Assembly (NCBI GenBank): GCA_903772945.1
Contig: CAICTM010000102.1
Location: 56,658 to 120,657 of the forward strand
Direction of reading: 5' to 3'
Length of the DNA stretch: 64,000 nt
Source: Seminavis robusta
Taxonomy: Eukaryota; Bacillariophyta; Bacillariophyceae; Naviculales; Naviculaceae
The position numbers and the translations under genes are program-made. Below are positions 60,725 through 64,000 of the stretch, piece after piece (within the stretch, counting starts at the first letter, position 1; the number at the start of each line of letters is the position of its first letter). The notes beneath the pieces are model-generated. The model was given only the letters and a program-made list of their open reading frames with translations, ran no database searches and was not told the DNA's origin.

Positions 60725-61561
60725 CTAGTTTGAGAGTCCGTGTGCGTCCCAGAAGGGTGGTTCCAGGTCGTGCAGATCTGGAATTGTATTCTTTCCCAGC
60801 TTTTCGTTGTCCATTAGCGACCCAGTTTCCTCCAAATGCCAAGCAAGTACATCATCATAGGTATCCAGAGGTGTCCTTTTCCTACGGAGGATATCCATTA
60901 GTTTGACCCCTCGCTTCTCCGAATCGGTTAGCACGGGTAATTTCTTTGCCTTGACACAGTAGGCTCTGAATGCGTTTATGTTGCTTTCGTCTGGGGGGCC
61001 GGTATCATCCAAGTCCTCTTCGTTGTCACCTTGCAATGTGGCAACTGACCCTTCCAAACTGAGCTCACTGTCCTCACTGGTAGGCTCACTATCCGAATCC
61101 GCGTTGAAACGATCAATGTTGGTAGGGAAATCACCATCCTCATCTAGCTCCCCATTTCCTTCCCCATCGGCACCCTTTTTGTTGCCGATTCGAGGATTTG
61201 CTGCAGGTTTCCGATGGTCTGCGTCTTCTTTGGAACCACCACTACCTTGGAGTGAGGCCCTGGCATGGGCATCCTCGTCCTGCAATCCTTGTGGAATGGC
61301 TGCCCTGGAATCTTGTCCTCTTGCTGCCTTTCTTGGTGCTTTTGCGGGCCGACCGGTGTCAGTGAGACCAAGCTGATCAGCTCTGGCCCTTGATCTTGTC
61401 TGTCTAGCACCTATAGGATTGAAAGCAAGGTCCAATTTCTGCATCAGTTGGTGGCAGCGCTTGTTCTGTTGCATGTGAGATTGCTGATATCCCACAGATT
61501 TGAATTTTTTATTGCAGTAAGGGCACTCAAACTCCTTCTTTGATGATGCTATGGCTGCAAG
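60725..61561 (-). CDS. C2HC zinc-finger ORF, paralogue of the 6586 ORF
   Basis: The frame is open from 61561. The finger FECPYCNKKF...SHMQQNKRC fits C-x2-C-x12-H-x6-C, as in the 6586 copy. No ATG lies upstream of the finger in this frame; the first ATG (61474) falls inside it, so the start may be mutated or a non-ATG codon used. After the finger come a basic region with TRSRARADQ and TGRPAKAPRK, an acidic block (EDSELSLEGSVATLQGDNEE) and the conserved tail GVKLMDILRRKRTPLDTYDD, EKLGKNTIPDL, ending DAHGLSN. This copy shows the natural C-terminus that the 6586 copy has lost. Confidence 0.6.
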   Translation of the reverse strand, partial: LAAIASSKKEFECPYCNKKFKSVGYQQSHMQQNKRCHQLMQKLDLAFNPIGARQTRSRARADQLGLTDTGRPAKAPRKAARGQDSRAAIPQGLQDEDAHARASLQGSGGSKEDADHRKPAANPRIGNKKGADGEGNGELDEDGDFPTNIDRFNADSDSEPTSEDSELSLEGSVATLQGDNEEDLDDTGPPDESNINAFRAYCVKAKKLPVLTDSEKRGVKLMDILRRKRTPLDTYDDVLAWHLEETGSLMDNEKLGKNTIPDLHDLEPPFWDAHGLSN

Positions 61562-61901
61562 CTAGCTAGCCAACACTAGCTGCTACTAGGCGCACTGGCT
61601 GGTGATTTGGATTCTGTGTGCTGGGGAACCGCCCGCTTACCAATCGGGATATAGTTTATGGTACCAAAGAGAGGGTTTGCCTTCCCGAAAAGACGGTCCA
61701 AAAGTGGATCCCAAATCGTGAAGCAGGCAGTCTTGCCGGGCGGGCCTTCATTGCATGCCCATGTGGAAAACACAATCCCGATACCAATCACTGCACGCAT
61801 TCTTGGAAGAAATTACGTCACGGATCGGGATCGTGGTGGTTGGCGTTTGGTACCTGACCGCATGTCGTTTCTAGCACTACCTAAAATGCGCTTCTTAGAT
61901 G

Positions 61902-64000
61902 TTCCTTGCAGAAGGAAGAACAACAGCAAGAAAGTTTACAAGTCTACTCGCAATAACGAACACTCTTCCAAGAGCCGAAGAAAAGTTGGTTGTGATTACA
62001 CGAGCTCCAGCACTTCACATACTTGTTGCATTTGCTGACATTCTGTAGATAACTTCTAAAGGCCAAGTCTCGTTTCTCTTGCTCTGATAGCAAGCCAGCG
62101 TACAACAGAAACAAGACGTTGGAAACGTCAGTCTGACGATGCCAAGTCCTACACCAAGGAGGAACTTTCTGTCCTTATGAAGAAAGTCTCCGACGCTGCG
62201 GTCAAGGCGGATCGCAAGAAAAAAAGCGAATGCAACCATGGTGCCAAACGCAAGTCAGCCGACTCTGACAACGAGGATGATTCCTCTGTCGGGTCCCTCA
62301 ACATGTAGGACAAGAAAATGGCTGCAGTCGACAAGGCTCTTGCTGACTTCGACTTCAATCATTCAGATGGAGAGATCTCCTGCTGAGGATTAGGCCAGGG
62401 GATTGTGATTCAACGGAACCATGTTCATTCTTCCTCATACTAAGTGAAGTGATTAAGATATCTCACTTACTAGTAAACAAGAATTTGTTGCAACCGATGA
62501 ACTCTAAGGCAAATTAAATGATTGCATAGAAGCTGATCAACTAGATTCTGACGATTGCAATCCTCCATTGTTAACTTCGTCCGTGGCCAACAACATCGTA
62601 AACGTCGCAAGAACAGAGACCTCAAAACTATCGTCTATGTTGTATTCTAACAGACACGAAAAAGGGGAAACAAAAACCCGTTATACACTTCCTGTGCTTA
62701 CTGGATACAGGAGGGCATCCGGAACTTTGATTACCCAAATTCATGCTAAGAGATTGAGCATGAAGGATCATGGGGCCGTCCAAACACTATGGACTACCCT
62801 GGTAAAGGAATAACCCCAGCACGAAGATGTAAGGGCTGTCTGCACTTATGACTCCTGAGTTCCACATTGATAGAATTATCGAATGGAACTTGCACGGCCA
62901 CCAAGAATCTTGGGGGGTATGACATGATCATAGGTCGAAACATCCTCTCTGATCTAGGATTCAAATTCGATTTCACTTTACTGTCAGTGAAGGGGAATAG
63001 CACATCTTTCCCTATGATAGATAGCAATACCAACGAAGAAGGGAACTTCTTCATTCCTGATCCTACAGCTGTTAGCGACAGTGCAGATCGTCTCAAGAGG
63101 ACTCTTGAGGCGAAATACGAACAACCTGACTTAAAAAGGCAGATATGCCAGAGTCAAAACCAGGTAAATAAGGAAAAGCAGTGACCGCTTCATGCTTTAT
63201 TGACCAAGTGCTCCGACCAATTCGAAGGTACTTTAGGAAAGCGACAAATGGTCGACTACGAAGTAGACTTCGTCTTGACGCTAAACCCTATCACGTTAGG
63301 GCTTATCCTACTCTACGTGTCCATACCAACACTCTTAGAATGGAGGTTGAACATCTCTGCGACGCAGGAGCACTTAAGAACAAAAACCGTTCCGAGTGCG
63401 GACCCGGCACCAACATTGATCATTCCCAAAAAATGGGATCTATACGAGTTCATTCTGACGTCCGGGAATCTGTACAAAAGGATTGAGCTAAAACCTTGTC
63501 CGATCCCAATGATACAAGACATGCTACTGATTCTAGACGGATTAGGAAATACGAGTTACAGCGAGTACCGTATGGGGCCTATGCAATGTTCCCGACATCT
63601 TTCCAAAGGAAGAGTGGAACACTCATGCACGACTTGAAAAATGTCCGTGCATACATTGATGATCAAACTCATCCTACCTAACAGCGATCTAGTGGATCAC
63701 GTTGAATAGTTTGATGAAGTTCTTTCCTTAAAGGCTTCGAGAAGCCGGACTTAGATCAATGCTACCAAGTCATTCTTCGAAAGAAGAGAACTTGTGTATC
63801 TAGGCTACTGGATTACCTGAGAAGGAATCCAACCCATAACCAAGAAAATAGATGCGATCCAGAAAATCGCTACTCCTACCAACAGAAAAGAACTCTGTAG
63901 ATTCATTGGACTAGTGAAAATACTACTATCGAAACATATGGATCAGAAGATCACATGTACATATTACAAACGTCGGGGACCCCATCTCTCTCTCTGTTTT
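61902..64000 (+). mobile_element. Ty3/gypsy copy, 5'-truncated, running off the window
   Basis: Gag from 61902 with basic RRKNNSKKVYKS, then SYTKEELSVLMKKVSDAAVK, then an acidic tail. Protease TGYRRASGTLIT near 62700 is damaged. The linker ORF at 62867-63184 is intact in part (GYDMIIGRNILSDLGFKFDF, FFIPDPTAVSDSADRLKR). RT pieces at 63390-63690 include LIIPKK, PMIQDMLLILDG and AYIDDQ, in several frames. The LTR and the start of gag are lost at the boundary with the zinc-finger retroelement. Confidence 0.75.

Larger units (their letters stand above)
58550..61901 (-). mobile_element. zinc-finger retroelement, longer copy with RNase H
   Basis: The right end is CATCTAAGAAGCGCAT (read on the minus strand from 61901), as at 6161 and 34920. 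A leader of about 340 bp is followed by the C2HC zinc-finger ORF (61561-60725), a second ORF (60663-59812) and an RNase H ORF (59974-58550). No reverse transcriptase palm motifs are visible between the second ORF and RNase H, so the copy is internally deleted or depends on another element. It abuts a gypsy gag at 61902. Confidence 0.6.

Overview
This window looks like nuclear DNA from a pennate diatom; a Seminavis-like raphid species is my best inference. Supporting signs are intron-containing genes with GTAAGT/GTATGT donors, a membrane-anchored leucine-rich-repeat protein of the type expanded in such diatoms, diatom-style Ty3/gypsy retrotransposons, and intergenic DNA studded with GTAC, GGTACC and CTAG palindromic words. 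I see no rRNA, tRNA, CRISPR or prokaryotic operon structure. Species assignment is inference from style, not a match.

Layout. 1-5.3 kb: the 3' end of a partial gene, then a minus-strand multi-exon membrane-protein gene (1577-5301) that includes an 18-nt microexon. 5.7-15 kb: repeat-rich DNA with the 5' part of a retroelement carrying a C2HC zinc-finger ORF (6161-7383), cut by an element with 221-bp direct terminal repeats (7384-11564) that holds one 550-aa Pro-rich ORF, then a solo gypsy LTR, paired identical hairpins, minisatellites and a decayed ORF. 15-33.8 kb is the gene-rich core: FkbM-type methyltransferase, a broken SGNH-hydrolase pseudogene, an LRR membrane protein, a rhodanese, a possible CYTH-fold protein, a secreted protein, an MFS transporter, tubulin-folding cofactor B, a 13-exon secreted Cys-rich protein (28905-32758, 958 codons in my model), and a two-repeat INT_rpt-like protein. 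The genes are unrelated in function and read as ordinary dispersed eukaryotic loci.

33.8-64 kb is almost entirely transposable elements. A minus-strand gypsy fragment (35724-37797) is joined to the 3' end of a very large non-LTR-type retroelement (about 37.8-48.2 kb; a chain of overlapping ORFs with an APE-type endonuclease, reverse transcriptase and RNase H). The junction makes an in-frame hybrid ORF, RNase H followed by gypsy RT. A frameshifted gypsy element with both LTRs (49643-54203) is followed by a second partial body in LTR-body-LTR-body order. A decayed Crypton-like tyrosine recombinase lies at 56522-58276. A second, longer copy of the zinc-finger retroelement (58550-61901, minus) abuts another truncated gypsy copy that runs off the window.

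The most noteworthy items are the Cys-rich multi-exon gene, the overlapping-ORF retroelement with its roughly 1100-residue uncharacterised region ahead of the endonuclease, the zinc-finger retroelement family with a shared 5' terminus, the Crypton remnant, and the paired hairpins at 12.2-12.3 kb. Clean single-copy genes next to indel-riddled repeats suggest that the repeats are decayed or poorly polished. A 3-N ambiguity at 22544-22546 shows that the assembly is imperfect.
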